Notes: generated from the letters alone by a model not told the origin. Shown: positions 1-9,429, counted from the first letter of the stretch. The stretch is 34,621 bases of DNA from Acinetobacter junii CIP 64.5 (GCF_000368765.1 NZ_KB849655.1:667009-701629), one strand, 5' to 3'. Made by a program: numbers and translations.

Positions 1-3
1 ACA

Positions 4-74
4 AAACCTGAGTCCTTTATAGTTAAAGTGTTTGTTTGCACTCATATTTTAACTATTTAGACTCAGGTTTTTTT
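4..74. terminator. Long nested hairpin with T-tract
   Basis: An 11-bp perfect stem (4-14 with 60-70) encloses a second 9-bp stem (19-27 with 48-56), and a run of seven T follows at 68-74. It reads as a rho-independent terminator for a gene left of the window. The A-run at 3-6 gives only a short T-run on the other strand, so rightward termination is better supported. Confidence 0.7.
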
Positions 75-278
75 ATTTAAAGCAAACTATGGGACAGTAG
101 TGGGATTTACTCCTCTTTTTTTATATATTAAATTGATATCTATAGAGAAAAATAACAACTGAACCCGAATCCCTACAAGATAAATCGGGTTTGAAAACAA
201 GCATTTCAGCGTACTTTATCAGTAGCTTAGTTTTTCAATATGAGGCATAATGCCCTACAACGTAGCGGTGTCGGATAA

Positions 279-307
279 TTGACAAGCATTTCACAAAAAA
301 TTCTTAT
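279..307 (+). promoter_or_regulatory. Candidate sigma-70 promoter of cyoABCDE
   Basis: A perfect -35 hexamer TTGACA (279-284) lies 17 bp before TCTTAT (302-307), a four-of-six match to the -10 consensus. It would give a 5' leader of roughly 65 nt before cyoA. The rest of the 1-378 gap holds a short inverted repeat (AACCCGA 162-168 with TCGGGTT 185-191) and no credible ORF. No operator was recognised. Confidence 0.4.
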
Positions 308-378
308 CAATCATGCGACACTTTAATCGCTATCCCATAATTTAATTAGGGAATGGGACTCTTCACCGAGGTTGTAAA

Positions 379-1434
379 ATGAGACAAACGATTTTAGCTG
401 TATTGTCTTTATCAACGATGGCTGCACTCTTGACTGGGTGTGGCGGTGATATGGTACTACTAAACAATAAAGGTCCAGTTGGTCAAGGTCAAAGTGACCT
501 CATGATGACTGCGATCTATCTAATGCTTTTGGTGGTAATTCCATCAATTATCATGGCATTATGGTTTGGTTGGCAATATCGCGCATCGAATAAAGATGCA
601 GACTATAAACCTACTTGGGCACACTCTACGACAATTGAGATCGTTGTTTGGGGTGTTCCTGTCATTATTATTGGTATTTTAGCTTGGTTAACTTGGTGGG
701 GTTCCCACAAGTACGACCCTTACCGTCCGTTAGAGTCAGATAAAGCGCCTTTAACTGTTCAAGCCATCGCTGAACAATTCAAATGGATTTTTATCTATCC
801 TGAGCAAAACATTGCAACGGTAAACGAAGTACGCTTCCCAGAAAAAACGCCTGTAAGCTTTAAGATTACTTCTAACTTTACGATGAACTCGTTCTTCATC
901 CCACAGTTAGGTGGTCAGATCTACGCTATGGCGGGTATGCAGACTCATCTTCACCTTTTAGCAGACGAACCAGGTGTATTCCGTGGTTTCTCAGCTAACT
1001 ATTCAGGTTATGGTTTCTCACAAATGCGCTTCAAGGCACATAGTGTAACTGAACCAGAGTTTGCACAGTGGGTAGAAGCTGTTAAAGCGGGTAATGGTAC
1101 AAGTATCAATGCTGAAGCAATTCAAAAAGGTACACTTGACCAAGCTGAATTAGCGACTCTTAAAGATGGCAATCGTTCTAAATATCAGATCGAAGCACTT
1201 GTAGCAAAAGCAAAGACTCCAGAAGAAAAGCAAGAGGCTGAAGAAATGAAGCCTTACCCTACAGAGCCACATCCTGTGACTTATTATTCTTCAGTTGAGC
1301 CTAAATTATTCGAATCTGTTATCAATCATTATATGAGCAACTATCATGGTGCAGACCACTCAGCTCCTGCTGAGCATGCAACTGAAGCAACTCATACCAA
1401 TGATGAACATGCCACAGCTTCTGCAGAGGAATAA
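379..1434 (+). CDS. cyoA: Cytochrome bo3 ubiquinol oxidase subunit II (lipoprotein)
   Basis: This is subunit II of the haem-copper quinol oxidase, which oxidises ubiquinol and reduces oxygen while pumping protons across the inner membrane. The N-terminus is a lipoprotein signal with lipobox LTGC and the modified cysteine at residue 21. Two membrane segments follow, at about 40-62 and 85-108, then the periplasmic COX2-type cupredoxin domain and a COX_ARM-like region. Family knowledge says quinol oxidases lack the CuA site. At 351 aa it is longer than E. coli CyoA (about 315 aa), and the excess is mostly a His/Glu/Ala-rich tail after about residue 320. The start has a GAGG site at 368-371, 7 nt upstream. 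It is the first gene of the operon, and the cyoB ribosome binding site lies inside its last codons. Confidence 0.97.
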   Translation: MRQTILAVLSLSTMAALLTGCGGDMVLLNNKGPVGQGQSDLMMTAIYLMLLVVIPSIIMALWFGWQYRASNKDADYKPTWAHSTTIEIVVWGVPVIIIGILAWLTWWGSHKYDPYRPLESDKAPLTVQAIAEQFKWIFIYPEQNIATVNEVRFPEKTPVSFKITSNFTMNSFFIPQLGGQIYAMAGMQTHLHLLADEPGVFRGFSANYSGYGFSQMRFKAHSVTEPEFAQWVEAVKAGNGTSINAEAIQKGTLDQAELATLKDGNRSKYQIEALVAKAKTPEEKQEAEEMKPYPTEPHPVTYYSSVEPKLFESVINHYMSNYHGADHSAPAEHATEATHTNDEHATASAEE

Positions 1435-1437
1435 GAC

Positions 1438-3420
1438 ATGTTTGGAAAGTTAGGACTTGATGCAATTCCGCACGATCCGATCGTGTTGGTCACAGTTGCA
1501 ATGATGGTTTTAGGTGGTATCGCGCTTGTTGCTGGTATTACTTATTTCAAAAAATGGGGCTATCTGTGGAACGAATGGTTCACATCAGTAGACCATAAAA
1601 AAATCGGTATTATGTATATCATTGTATCTGTAATCATGCTATTGCGTGGTTTCGCTGATGCAATCATGATGCGTTTACAACTTTTCCTCGCTAAAGGCGG
1701 TGGTGAAGGTTACCTACACCCAGAACACTACGATCAGATTTTTACCGCACATGGTGTAATCATGATCTTCTTCGTGGCAATGGGTCTTGTTGTAGGTATG
1801 ATGAACATCTCAGTACCGCTACAAATTGGTGCTCGTGACGTTGCATTCCCATTATTGAACTCACTAAGTTTCTGGTTATTTGCTGGTGCTGCTGGGTTGA
1901 TGATGGCTTCACTAGCGTTAGGTGAATTCGCTGCGACAGGTTGGATGGCTTATCCACCTCTATCTGGCATCGAATATTCTCCTGGTGTAGGTGTTGACTA
2001 CTACATTTGGGCACTGCAAGTTTCAGGTTTAGGTACGCTTTTATCTGGTGTTAACTTCTTCGTTACCATTATTAAAATGCGTGCACCTGGCATGAAATTA
2101 ATGGACATGCCAATTTTTACTTGGACATCACTCTGTACAGCTGTGTTAATCATTGCATCTTTCCCTGTATTAACAGGTACGCTTGCAATGTTGACATTAG
2201 ACCGTTACTTCGGTTTCCACTTCTTCACAAATGAGCTTGGCGGTAGCCCAATGCTTTATGTGAACTTGATTTGGACTTGGGGTCACCCAGAAGTTTACAT
2301 CTTAGTATTACCAGCATTTGGTCTATACTCAGAAATCGTTGCAACTTTCTCTCGTAAGACGTTGTTCGGTTACAAATCAATGGTATATGCAACTATCGCA
2401 ATTACTGTACTTGCGTTCGTTGTATGGCTTCACCACTTCTTTACCATGGGTGCGGGTGCAAACGTTAACGCATTCTTCGGTATTATGACGATGGTTATTG
2501 CGATTCCTACAGGTGTGAAAATCTTCTCTTGGTTATTCACAATGTATAAGGGACGCATTACTTATACTACCCCGATGCTTTGGACACTTGGCTTCCTTGT
2601 GACTTTTGGTATCGGTGGTTTGACTGGTGTACTTATGGCTGTTCCACCTGCGGACTTCCTTGTACACAACTCACTCTTCTTGATTGCTCACTTCCATAAC
2701 GTAATTATCGGTGGTGTGGTGTTTGGTATGTTTGCCGGCATCATCTTCTACTGGCCGAAAATGTTTGGTTGGAAACTCAATGAAGCTTGGGGTAAAGCTG
2801 CGTTCTGGTTCTGGTTTATTGGTTTCTACTTTGCATTCATGCCTCTTTATATCCTTGGCTTCATGGGTATGACACGTCGTTTGAATACATATGACAACCC
2901 TGAATGGGATCCATACTTAGCAATTGCATTGTTCGGTGCAGTATTGATTGCTATCGGTATTGCTTGTTTCCTTATGCAGATTATCGTTGGTTTCTTACAA
3001 CGTCATCAAAATATGGACTACACAGGCGATCCATGGGATGGTCGTACATTTGAATGGGCTACCTCATCTCCTGCTCCATTCTATAACTTTGCACATCTAC
3101 CAGCAGCTGACGGTATCGACCGCTTCTGGACAGATAAAGAAAATGGTGTAGCTTACGCACGCGATACTAAATATGAAGATATCCATATGCCGACTAATCG
3201 TGCAGCTGGTTTCATCATTGCAATGTTCATTACTGTTCTTGGTTTTGCATTGATCTGGCATATTTGGTGGCTTGTAGTTGTTTCTTTCGTTGCTTCAGTT
3301 GTTAGCTTGATAGTAAGCTCATTCACTAAGAATGTTGATTACTACGTACCTGCTGCAGAAGTTGAACGTATTGAAAATGAACGCTATGCGTTACTTGAAA
3401 AACACTTGAAGAAGGACTAA
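1438..3420 (+). CDS. cyoB: Cytochrome bo3 ubiquinol oxidase subunit I
   Basis: This is the catalytic haem-copper subunit, carrying haem b, haem o3 and CuB. All key residues are visible, each numbered one less than in E. coli: haem b ligands H105 and H420, haem o3 ligand H418, CuB ligands H283, H332 and H333, the cross-linked Y287 and proton-path E285 (motif WGHPEVY), and K361 of the K-channel. Quinol-site residues R70, D74 and H97 are also present. Its 660 aa match the family length, with about 15 membrane helices expected. The start lies 3 bp after the cyoA stop, with AGAGGA at 1425-1430. Translational coupling along the operon is likely. Confidence 0.98.
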   Translation: MFGKLGLDAIPHDPIVLVTVAMMVLGGIALVAGITYFKKWGYLWNEWFTSVDHKKIGIMYIIVSVIMLLRGFADAIMMRLQLFLAKGGGEGYLHPEHYDQIFTAHGVIMIFFVAMGLVVGMMNISVPLQIGARDVAFPLLNSLSFWLFAGAAGLMMASLALGEFAATGWMAYPPLSGIEYSPGVGVDYYIWALQVSGLGTLLSGVNFFVTIIKMRAPGMKLMDMPIFTWTSLCTAVLIIASFPVLTGTLAMLTLDRYFGFHFFTNELGGSPMLYVNLIWTWGHPEVYILVLPAFGLYSEIVATFSRKTLFGYKSMVYATIAITVLAFVVWLHHFFTMGAGANVNAFFGIMTMVIAIPTGVKIFSWLFTMYKGRITYTTPMLWTLGFLVTFGIGGLTGVLMAVPPADFLVHNSLFLIAHFHNVIIGGVVFGMFAGIIFYWPKMFGWKLNEAWGKAAFWFWFIGFYFAFMPLYILGFMGMTRRLNTYDNPEWDPYLAIALFGAVLIAIGIACFLMQIIVGFLQRHQNMDYTGDPWDGRTFEWATSSPAPFYNFAHLPAADGIDRFWTDKENGVAYARDTKYEDIHMPTNRAAGFIIAMFITVLGFALIWHIWWLVVVSFVASVVSLIVSSFTKNVDYYVPAAEVERIENERYALLEKHLKKD

Positions 3421-3424
3421 GGAA

Positions 3425-4045
3425 ATGGCTGAAGTACTTCATCACGACAACCACGGTCATGACGGTCATCACGAACACGATGACACAGACTTAACGGTCT
3501 TTGGTTTCTGGACATATTTGATGAGTGACTTGATTCTTTTCGGATCACTCTTCATTGCGTTCGCTGTATTAAGCAGTCATATTCCGCCTGGTACTCCAAG
3601 TGCGAAAGATCTTTTTGGTGATTCTTTAGGTTTTGTTTTAACTGAGACCTTTGCCCTTTTGATCTCTTCGGTAACATTTGGATTCGCTGTTCTTGCATCT
3701 TATAAAAAGAACGTTAATCAAGTGATTGCTTGGTTGTTTGTTACTTTCTTATTTGGTGCAACGTTCATTGGGATGGAAATTTATGAATTCCAGCACCTTG
3801 TACATGCTGGCCATGGTCCAACTCATAGTGCGTTCTTATCAGCATTCTTTACTTTAGTTGGTACACACGGTATCCACGTAACTTCTGGTTTAGTTTGGAT
3901 GCTCGTGCTTATGTATCAAATCAAGAAGAATGGTTTGACACTACCGAATACACGTCGTCTTGCTTGCTTAAGCTTGTTCTGGCACTTCCTTGACATCGTT
4001 TGGATCTGTGTATTCAGCGTCGTTTACTTAATGGGAGTTCTCTAA
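3425..4045 (+). CDS. cyoC: Cytochrome bo3 ubiquinol oxidase subunit III
   Basis: This is the COX3-type membrane subunit of the bo3 oxidase, 206 aa with five predicted helices starting near residue 27. The segment around residues 135-155 ([10 protein letters not shown]) is typical of the family. The first 20 residues are strikingly His/Asp-rich. A GAAGGA site at 3411-3416 precedes the ATG by 8 nt. The stop shares its last A with the cyoD start (TAATG). Confidence 0.96.
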   Translation: MAEVLHHDNHGHDGHHEHDDTDLTVFGFWTYLMSDLILFGSLFIAFAVLSSHIPPGTPSAKDLFGDSLGFVLTETFALLISSVTFGFAVLASYKKNVNQVIAWLFVTFLFGATFIGMEIYEFQHLVHAGHGPTHSAFLSAFFTLVGTHGIHVTSGLVWMLVLMYQIKKNGLTLPNTRRLACLSLFWHFLDIVWICVFSVVYLMGVL

Positions 4046-4374
4046 TGAGTGGTCATGACCATAATGCCGCAGGTGCATCACACGGTAATTTCAAACAGTA
4101 CACGGTTGGTTTCATCCTGTCTGTTGTCCTCACCATCATTCCTTTTGGAATGGTGATGGCGGGTGGTTTTAGTCGTGGTATTTTAATGACTGTAATCGCA
4201 ATTACAGCGGTTGCTCAGGTGCTTGTACAGCTTGTGTATTTCCTACACATGAATACATCATCAGAACAACGCTGGAACTTGATTGCATTCATCTACACAA
4301 TCCTATGTATCGCTGTTCTTCTTGTTGGTTCAGTATGGATTATGAATTACCTACACTACAACATGATGATCTAA
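4045..4374 (+). CDS. cyoD: Cytochrome bo3 ubiquinol oxidase subunit IV
   Basis: This is the small three-helix subunit IV, needed for stability and CuB binding in E. coli. The protein is 109 aa and begins [10 protein letters not shown]. The frame is open upstream to a Met at 4000, but I chose the ATG at 4045 because it has GGGAG at 4033-4037, overlaps the cyoC stop by one base, and gives the family length. The longer reading would add an implausible, charged N-terminus from inside cyoC. Three hydrophobic segments lie at about 17-37, 45-65 and 78-100. Confidence 0.95.
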   Translation: MSGHDHNAAGASHGNFKQYTVGFILSVVLTIIPFGMVMAGGFSRGILMTVIAITAVAQVLVQLVYFLHMNTSSEQRWNLIAFIYTILCIAVLLVGSVWIMNYLHYNMMI

Positions 4375-4384
4375 ACTGATTATC

Positions 4385-5263
4385 ATGTGGAAAAAGTATT
4401 TATTCCTGACTAAACCAGGAATTCTCTTCGGTAATTTTATTACCACCTTGGGCGGCTTCTTTTTAGCCGCCCAAGGCGCTATAGATATCCTCTTATTATT
4501 ATTGACCTTACTAGGGACAACTTTTGTAGTTGCTTCTGGTTGTGTCGTGAATAATGTGATTGACCAAGATATCGATCAAAAAATGCAGCGTACGATGAAT
4601 CGTGCTCTTGTTAAAAAGACAATCTCTCCAACAATTGCAATGCTCTATGCATTGGTCTTAGGAGCTATTGGATTTGGCATTTTATGGTTCTTTGTAAATG
4701 CATATGCATTCTTGTTTGCTGTCATTGGTTTTGTTGTCTATGTCGGTTTTTATAGTTTGTGGACTAAACGTACTACAATCCATCAAACTGTAATTGGTAG
4801 TATTTCTGGAGCGAGTCCTCCTGTTATTGGTTATACGGCTGTAACTCAACAATTTGATATGGCTGCCCTATTAATTTTTGTTGCATATGCTTTATGGCAA
4901 ATGCCACATTCTTGGGCTATTGCTATCTATCGTTTTGATGATTATAAAAACGCAGGAGTACCAATTTTACCTGTAGCACGCTCTATTCTACGCACGAAAA
5001 TAGAATCCTTAATTTATGTGATTTTATTTACTATTGCGATGAATGGTTTATATGTTTATGGATATACCAATATTGTATTCTTGGTGATCTGTAATTTACT
5101 TTGTGCTTACTGGTTCTACATTGGTATTTTAGGTTTTAAAGCTGAAAATGACCAACTTTGGGCAAAACGCTTTTTCTTATTTTCAGTGATTTTGATTACT
5201 GTAATTAGTTTAAGTTTCAGTTTTACTTTTAATAGTCCTGCACCCACCTTCCCTATTTTCTAA
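4385..5263 (+). CDS. cyoE: Protohaem IX farnesyltransferase (haem O synthase)
   Basis: This UbiA-family membrane prenyltransferase adds a farnesyl group to haem b to make the haem O used by CyoB. The aspartate-rich site is visible at residues 56-64 (NN..D...D, with D60 and D64), followed by basic residues R69 and R73. A second conserved region around 128-150 (WTKRT, then SGASPPVIGY) is typical of the haem O synthase branch. At 292 aa with 8-9 hydrophobic segments it is full length. It begins 10 bp after cyoD with only a weak ribosome binding site, so it probably depends on coupling. It is last in the operon and is followed directly by a strong terminator. Confidence 0.96.
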   Translation: MWKKYLFLTKPGILFGNFITTLGGFFLAAQGAIDILLLLLTLLGTTFVVASGCVVNNVIDQDIDQKMQRTMNRALVKKTISPTIAMLYALVLGAIGFGILWFFVNAYAFLFAVIGFVVYVGFYSLWTKRTTIHQTVIGSISGASPPVIGYTAVTQQFDMAALLIFVAYALWQMPHSWAIAIYRFDDYKNAGVPILPVARSILRTKIESLIYVILFTIAMNGLYVYGYTNIVFLVICNLLCAYWFYIGILGFKAENDQLWAKRFFLFSVILITVISLSFSFTFNSPAPTFPIF

Positions 5264-5289
5264 AAAGATAGAGGAACCTCTATCTTTTT
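5262..5289 (+). terminator. Terminator of cyoABCDE
   Basis: A 13-bp perfect inverted repeat (5262-5274 with 5277-5289) ends in TTTTT. It starts inside the cyoE stop codon. The A-run on the left arm would let it act in both directions. Confidence 0.9.
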
Positions 5290-5349
5290 ATTCTCTGCTT
5301 CAATTGTTATCATTTCGTGCAATAAAAACATTCATACTTTATTGCCTAA

Positions 5350-7464
5350 ATGAAACTTCAAAATATATCGATTTTAAAACCCATTTTTTATACTTTTATC
5401 ACAGCAATTTCTATTCAAGCTCAAAGTATTTATGCTGGAGCTGAAAATATCTGTGAACCAAATCTACACTTAGATGATCGCGATCTAAATGGTTGCAGTA
5501 ATTTACCTGTTCTATATCCTTCAAACGATAGTCAAACTAATACTGCCTTATTACTAAGCGATTTGGGTCTAGCTGAAATCGAACCAATGCAGATAGATCA
5601 AAACTTATGGGACGCGACTTTTGGTTATGTGCCATTTGATGCTGCAAATGTATCGTTGGCAACGAAGAATAAAATTCAGAATCAGAGAAATGAATTAGCA
5701 GTAAAAGACGAAATCATATTTGATGAACGTTGTTACAGTTTTAATTCAGGCAACAATGCTTTTATTGATCAAGTTAAAACCCATAAACTAATTCCAGCAA
5801 ATGAAAAGCTGGTTCTGATCAACGAACGCAAGAAGATGAATCAATGTGACAATAAAATTGCATTGATCTCTATCGATCCAAATTGGTCAACAACCACGCG
5901 TCAGTACGCATCTTATTTAAATGCGAGTATTTTGTTTTATAATGCTAACTATTCATCTTCTAAGAAAATTTTTGCGGTATTAACTTCGGTTGAAGATGCA
6001 TGGTTGAAAGAAACAGCTCAATATATGTTGATTCGGACGACACTTAATTCAGCTTATGCAACAGGTGTTGATCAATACGGTGATGTATACCTTGATAATA
6101 TTAATCCAAATTTACTAAAACAGTTCTTAGGTCATATCACGAACTATCTAAATGCTTACCCTAATGGTCGTTATGTAGCAAGTGCGCGTGGATTTTTACG
6201 TCGTGGTTTTTGGTTATCTAAACGCCAAGATCTTTTAGTCAATGAGATCGTATGGCAAATTCAAAATCCTAAATCTAAATTTTACAATTTAGATATGGGA
6301 CAACTTCCTGCTGAAATTGATAGACGTATTTTTAGTAGCAATTCATTTGAACTCAAAAATCTCAAGGACCCTTTTTTCTTGACGATATATAATTTAATGA
6401 ATATGCGTGACTACAAAACTGAACATTACCAACCTATTACGTGGTCTCAACTTAATGCACAAAAAGATTTCTTTAAAACTCAATCTGAATTATTTAACTA
6501 TTTAAGAGCGATTCATTTATTTTTTATTCAGAATAAACCCCAAGATGCTTTAAATTATTTACCAAAGTCAAATATTAAAAATACTAATTATTTACAACTA
6601 AGCCAAACTTTTTTAAAAGGTCAAATATTGGAAAAACTCGGTCAAAACCAAACTGCTGAAGAATACTGGACTAACCAGCTTGCTCAAGCACATACACTTT
6701 ATCAGAAGGCTTTATTTGAAACCGCATTATCTAAACATTTGAATATCAAACAAGATTATTCAGCTTTTATAGGAAAGCAAGCCAAAATAAGCCAACCAAA
6801 TCTACAAAAACAATTTATAACTCAACAAGCAAATATAGATAGTTTAGACAAGATTATTCAATCAAATCAAAGCACAGTCGATCAAAAGCAAGCTGCTATT
6901 CATACCTTATTAAGCAAAAGTTTAGTTCACCAGAGATTCGATTTATTTCAACAAAAATATTCATATTTGCCTAAAAATGCGAGTGAATACAAAGGATATT
7001 CAAGTGCAAAAGAACACTTAAAAAACAAACCTGAGTTTGCTAATTTTATTTGGAATGGATCAAACATCACGGCTCAACTCAAATGCGATAATCTCTTAAC
7101 ATTGATCCAACAACTCAGTAAATTGCCAAATGATCCCCTACTCAACATTTGTTTGGGAGAGTTTATGCGAAGTGAACAAGGTTATAGCCTGCAACAACTC
7201 AGCTATGACGAGCAACAAAAACCAACTATAAGTGGAAAAATTTTCGCACGCGGTGAAATTTATAAAGACATTATCAAATCTTCTCGAAAAGATGATTTAC
7301 ATGCTTATGCACTGTATAGGGCAATTCAATGTTATGCGCCAAGTGGAATAAATGATTGCGGGGGTATCGAAGTGGCTAAAAACACGCGTAAGCAATGGTA
7401 CGATCAAATCAAAAGAGATTATCCAACAAGTGCATGGGCTAAATCACTAAAATATTATTGGTAG
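5350..7464 (+). CDS. Exported protein of unknown function, probable TPR-like repeats
   Basis: I do not recognise a characterised family for this 704-aa protein. Residues 1-30 look like a Sec signal (basic start, hydrophobic core, then AQSIYAGA), so it is probably periplasmic or surface exposed. The middle and C-terminal parts are rich in Tyr, Leu, Gln and Asn, with recurring helix-pair patterns such as YASYLNASILFYNANYSS and repeated A-x-x-Y-x-x-x-L spacing. That suggests a tetratricopeptide-like solenoid, but this is inference only. Several Cys residues are present (for example in ICEP, GCSN, ERCY and NQCD). No clear Shine-Dalgarno precedes the ATG. The next gene starts 12 bp downstream on the same strand, so the two form a probable operon. 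Confidence 0.8.
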   Translation: MKLQNISILKPIFYTFITAISIQAQSIYAGAENICEPNLHLDDRDLNGCSNLPVLYPSNDSQTNTALLLSDLGLAEIEPMQIDQNLWDATFGYVPFDAANVSLATKNKIQNQRNELAVKDEIIFDERCYSFNSGNNAFIDQVKTHKLIPANEKLVLINERKKMNQCDNKIALISIDPNWSTTTRQYASYLNASILFYNANYSSSKKIFAVLTSVEDAWLKETAQYMLIRTTLNSAYATGVDQYGDVYLDNINPNLLKQFLGHITNYLNAYPNGRYVASARGFLRRGFWLSKRQDLLVNEIVWQIQNPKSKFYNLDMGQLPAEIDRRIFSSNSFELKNLKDPFFLTIYNLMNMRDYKTEHYQPITWSQLNAQKDFFKTQSELFNYLRAIHLFFIQNKPQDALNYLPKSNIKNTNYLQLSQTFLKGQILEKLGQNQTAEEYWTNQLAQAHTLYQKALFETALSKHLNIKQDYSAFIGKQAKISQPNLQKQFITQQANIDSLDKIIQSNQSTVDQKQAAIHTLLSKSLVHQRFDLFQQKYSYLPKNASEYKGYSSAKEHLKNKPEFANFIWNGSNITAQLKCDNLLTLIQQLSKLPNDPLLNICLGEFMRSEQGYSLQQLSYDEQQKPTISGKIFARGEIYKDIIKSSRKDDLHAYALYRAIQCYAPSGINDCGGIEVAKNTRKQWYDQIKRDYPTSAWAKSLKYYW

Positions 7465-7476
7465 GTTTATTCTTTG

Positions 7477-8208
7477 ATGTGGTTAAGGTGTATTCTTTTT
7501 AGTGTGTTGCTGTTGATATTAGGACTAAACCAACCGAGTCGACCAGCAACTCCAACTATCGATGCCAATCAATTTCAATCCTTTTGGATTTGGGGTGAAA
7601 TCAAATCTGTCCCCTATCTCTCAAAGGCTAAAGAGCTTTATATTCTGCAAGGTGAAATCCGTTATTCAAAACAAAAACAGACTTCAATTTTGATACCGCA
7701 AGGTATTGGTACTTTAAAATTACCCAATCAAAAAATTTGGCTCGTTTTTCGAACCCACCACCTAGATTGGAGTTCACAAAATTACCAAACCATCTTAACT
7801 CGCTTAAACCATTGGAAAAATCTAGGCAATCAGATTGAAGGGATTCAAATTGATTTTGACAGTAAAACCCGCAATCTAAATGAATACGCATATTTTTTAA
7901 GTCAATTCAGAAGTCAACTTCCCGCTCAATATAAACTCAGTATTACAGGATTACTTGATTGGACAAATTTTAAAGAGCAAGACACCCTAAAACTTCTTAG
8001 ACAAAATATTGATGAACTAGTGATCCAAACCTATCAAGGCACCACCTCTATTCCCAATTACCCTGAATATTTAAAACGTATAGCAAATCTTAAACTGCCT
8101 TATAAAATTGGTTTTGTGCAATATGGAAAATTATATAGTGACTTAAAGACAGTTTATGATCCGCATTTTAAAGGCTATGTGATCTTTTTACTGCGTGAAA
8201 AACCGTGA
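7477..8208 (+). CDS. DUF3142-like exported protein (glycosidase-like TIM barrel)
   Basis: The protein is 243 aa from the ATG at 7477. A TTG one codon earlier is possible, but GTAGG at 7461-7465 suits the ATG. Residues 1-19 form a short hydrophobic signal or anchor. The segment at about 119-163 (GIQIDFDS, then LNEYAYFLSQFR, LSITGLLDW) matches what I remember of the DUF3142 family, whose fold is thought to resemble glycosyl hydrolase barrels. D126 and D128 would sit at a strand end. Substrate and activity are unknown. It lies 12 bp after the large exported TPR-like gene and probably shares its transcript and compartment. At this length the C-terminal part of the barrel may be short. Confidence 0.75.
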   Translation: MWLRCILFSVLLLILGLNQPSRPATPTIDANQFQSFWIWGEIKSVPYLSKAKELYILQGEIRYSKQKQTSILIPQGIGTLKLPNQKIWLVFRTHHLDWSSQNYQTILTRLNHWKNLGNQIEGIQIDFDSKTRNLNEYAYFLSQFRSQLPAQYKLSITGLLDWTNFKEQDTLKLLRQNIDELVIQTYQGTTSIPNYPEYLKRIANLKLPYKIGFVQYGKLYSDLKTVYDPHFKGYVIFLLREKP

Positions 8209-8214
8209 ATTTAC

Positions 8215-8243
8215 TTGCGATTTGGGTGAAAGGTGTCTAAAAT
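8215..8243 (+). promoter_or_regulatory. Candidate promoter of rpsF-rpsR-rplI
   Basis: TTGCGA (8215-8220) and TAAAAT (8238-8243, five of six matches) are separated by 17 bp. The predicted start near 8250 gives a leader of about 90 nt that includes the hairpin just before rpsF. An inverted repeat (TGCGATTT 8216-8223 with AAATCGCA 8240-8247) overlaps both hexamers. Confidence 0.6.
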
Positions 8244-8313
8244 CGCAGCTTCGCAATTTGCGACATAACTTTTTAAGTTATGACTCCTTGCTTCTGACTC
8301 ATTTTAAGTTAGG

Positions 8314-8336
8314 GGCTGCTTAAACCGTAAGGAGCT
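8314..8336 (+). promoter_or_regulatory. Ribosomal S6:S18 leader motif
   Basis: A compact hairpin sits just before rpsF. The outer stem is GGCT/AGCT (8314-8317 with 8333-8336, one G-U pair), then a G/G mismatch, then CTTA/TAAG (8319-8322 with 8328-8331) closing a loop AACCG. The CCG in the loop is the hallmark of the published rpsF mRNA motif bound by the S6:S18 complex. The Shine-Dalgarno AAGGAG (8329-8334) lies in the 3' arm, so binding would block translation of the operon. The structure was found by hand, and the assignment rests on the motif and its position. Confidence 0.65.
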
Positions 8337-8340
8337 GACA

Positions 8341-8724
8341 ATGCGTCACTACGAAATCGTACTATTGGTACACCCAGACCAAAGCGATCAAGTTGTAGGT
8401 ATGGTTGAACGCTATATCTCTCAGATCAAAGAAGCTGATGGTCAAATTCACCGTTTAGAAGATTGGGGCCGCCGCCAATTGGCTTACCCGATTAACAAGA
8501 TTCACAAAGCACACTACATTCTTATGAATGTTGAATGTGGTCAAACGACTCTTGATGAATTAGAAGAATTGTTCCGTTATAACGATGCAATCATTCGTAA
8601 CATCATCATCCGTCGTGAACACGCAATTACTGAAGAATCTTTACTTGCTAAGAGTGCTGAAGAAAAACGTGCGCGTAAAGCTCAACGTGAAGAAGCACAA
8701 CAAGCAATTCAAGAAGCTGAATAA
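8341..8724 (+). CDS. rpsF: 30S ribosomal protein S6
   Basis: The 127-aa protein starts [15 protein letters not shown], the classic S6 opening, and continues through the S6 alpha/beta fold (residues 1-95). A charged Ala/Glu/Lys-rich tail follows, as in other gammaproteobacteria. S6 pairs with S18 on the 30S platform. AAGGAG lies 6 nt upstream and inside the leader hairpin. It is first in rpsF-rpsR-rplI. In E. coli priB sits between rpsF and rpsR. Here only 11 bp separate them, so priB is absent from this position. Confidence 0.98.
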   Translation: MRHYEIVLLVHPDQSDQVVGMVERYISQIKEADGQIHRLEDWGRRQLAYPINKIHKAHYILMNVECGQTTLDELEELFRYNDAIIRNIIIRREHAITEESLLAKSAEEKRARKAQREEAQQAIQEAE

Positions 8725-8735
8725 GGAGAACATCA

Positions 8736-8963
8736 ATGGCACGTTTTTACCGTCGTCGCAAGTTCTGCCGCTTTACAGCTGAGAATGTTGCGTACATCGA
8801 CTACAAAGATATCGACACTTTAAAACAGTACATCACTGAAAACGGCAAGATTGTTCCTAGCCGTATTACAGGTACTAAAGCTCGTTATCAACGTCAATTA
8901 GCGTTAGCTATTAAACAAGCTCGCTATTTGTCTTTGATTCCGTACACTGACAACCATAAGTAA
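8736..8963 (+). CDS. rpsR: 30S ribosomal protein S18
   Basis: This 75-aa protein begins [13 protein letters not shown] and carries the S18 core ([27 protein letters not shown], residues 22-48). S18 binds 16S rRNA with S6. A strong AAGGAG (8723-8728) overlaps the rpsF stop and is 7 nt from the ATG. A reading of 8585-8782 in another frame is a shadow and was discarded. Confidence 0.98.
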
Positions 8964-8975
8964 GTGAGGTGAGCT

Positions 8976-9422
8976 GTGGACGTTATCTTATTACAACGCA
9001 TTAAGAACCTTGGTAAATTAGGCGACAAAGTATCAGTAAAAGCTGGTTACGGTCGTAACTTCTTGATCCCTCAAGGTAAAGCTGTAGCTGCAACTGAAGC
9101 AAATACTGCTGCATTTGAAGCTCGTCGTGCTGAACTTGAGAAACAAGAAGCTGCTATTTTAGCTGCTGCGAACGCACGTGCTGAACAATTGAACGAAGTA
9201 AATATCGTTATCACTGCTAAAGCTGGTGATGAAGGTAAACTTTTCGGTTCTATCGGTACTCGTGACATCGCTGACGCTTTAACGAACGCTGGTCTAGCAG
9301 TAGATCGTGCAGAAGTTCGTTTACCAAACGGTGCGCTTCGTCACACTGGTGAATTCAACATCGCAATCCAATTGCATCATGATGTTGTTGCTGAAGTTCT
9401 CGTTACTATCGTATCTGAGTAA
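8976..9422 (+). CDS. rplI: 50S ribosomal protein L9
   Basis: The 148-aa L9 starts at GTG 8976 ([17 protein letters not shown]). This is the family's invariant beginning, and the start is supported by GAGG-like purines at 8966-8972. The N-terminal rRNA-binding domain (1-50, with [14 protein letters not shown]) is followed by the long connecting helix (about 50-75, Ala/Glu-rich) and the C-terminal domain. It is the last gene before the operon terminator. Confidence 0.98.
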   Translation: MDVILLQRIKNLGKLGDKVSVKAGYGRNFLIPQGKAVAATEANTAAFEARRAELEKQEAAILAAANARAEQLNEVNIVITAKAGDEGKLFGSIGTRDIADALTNAGLAVDRAEVRLPNGALRHTGEFNIAIQLHHDVVAEVLVTIVSE

Positions 9423-9429
9423 TTTCTGC

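Noticed and set aside
4000..4044. Longer N-terminus for CyoD
   Set aside because: The extension lies inside cyoC. The ATG at 4045 has the ribosome binding site and gives the family length.
8725..8735. Search for priB between rpsF and rpsR
   Set aside because: Only 11 bp separate the genes, so no priB is present here.
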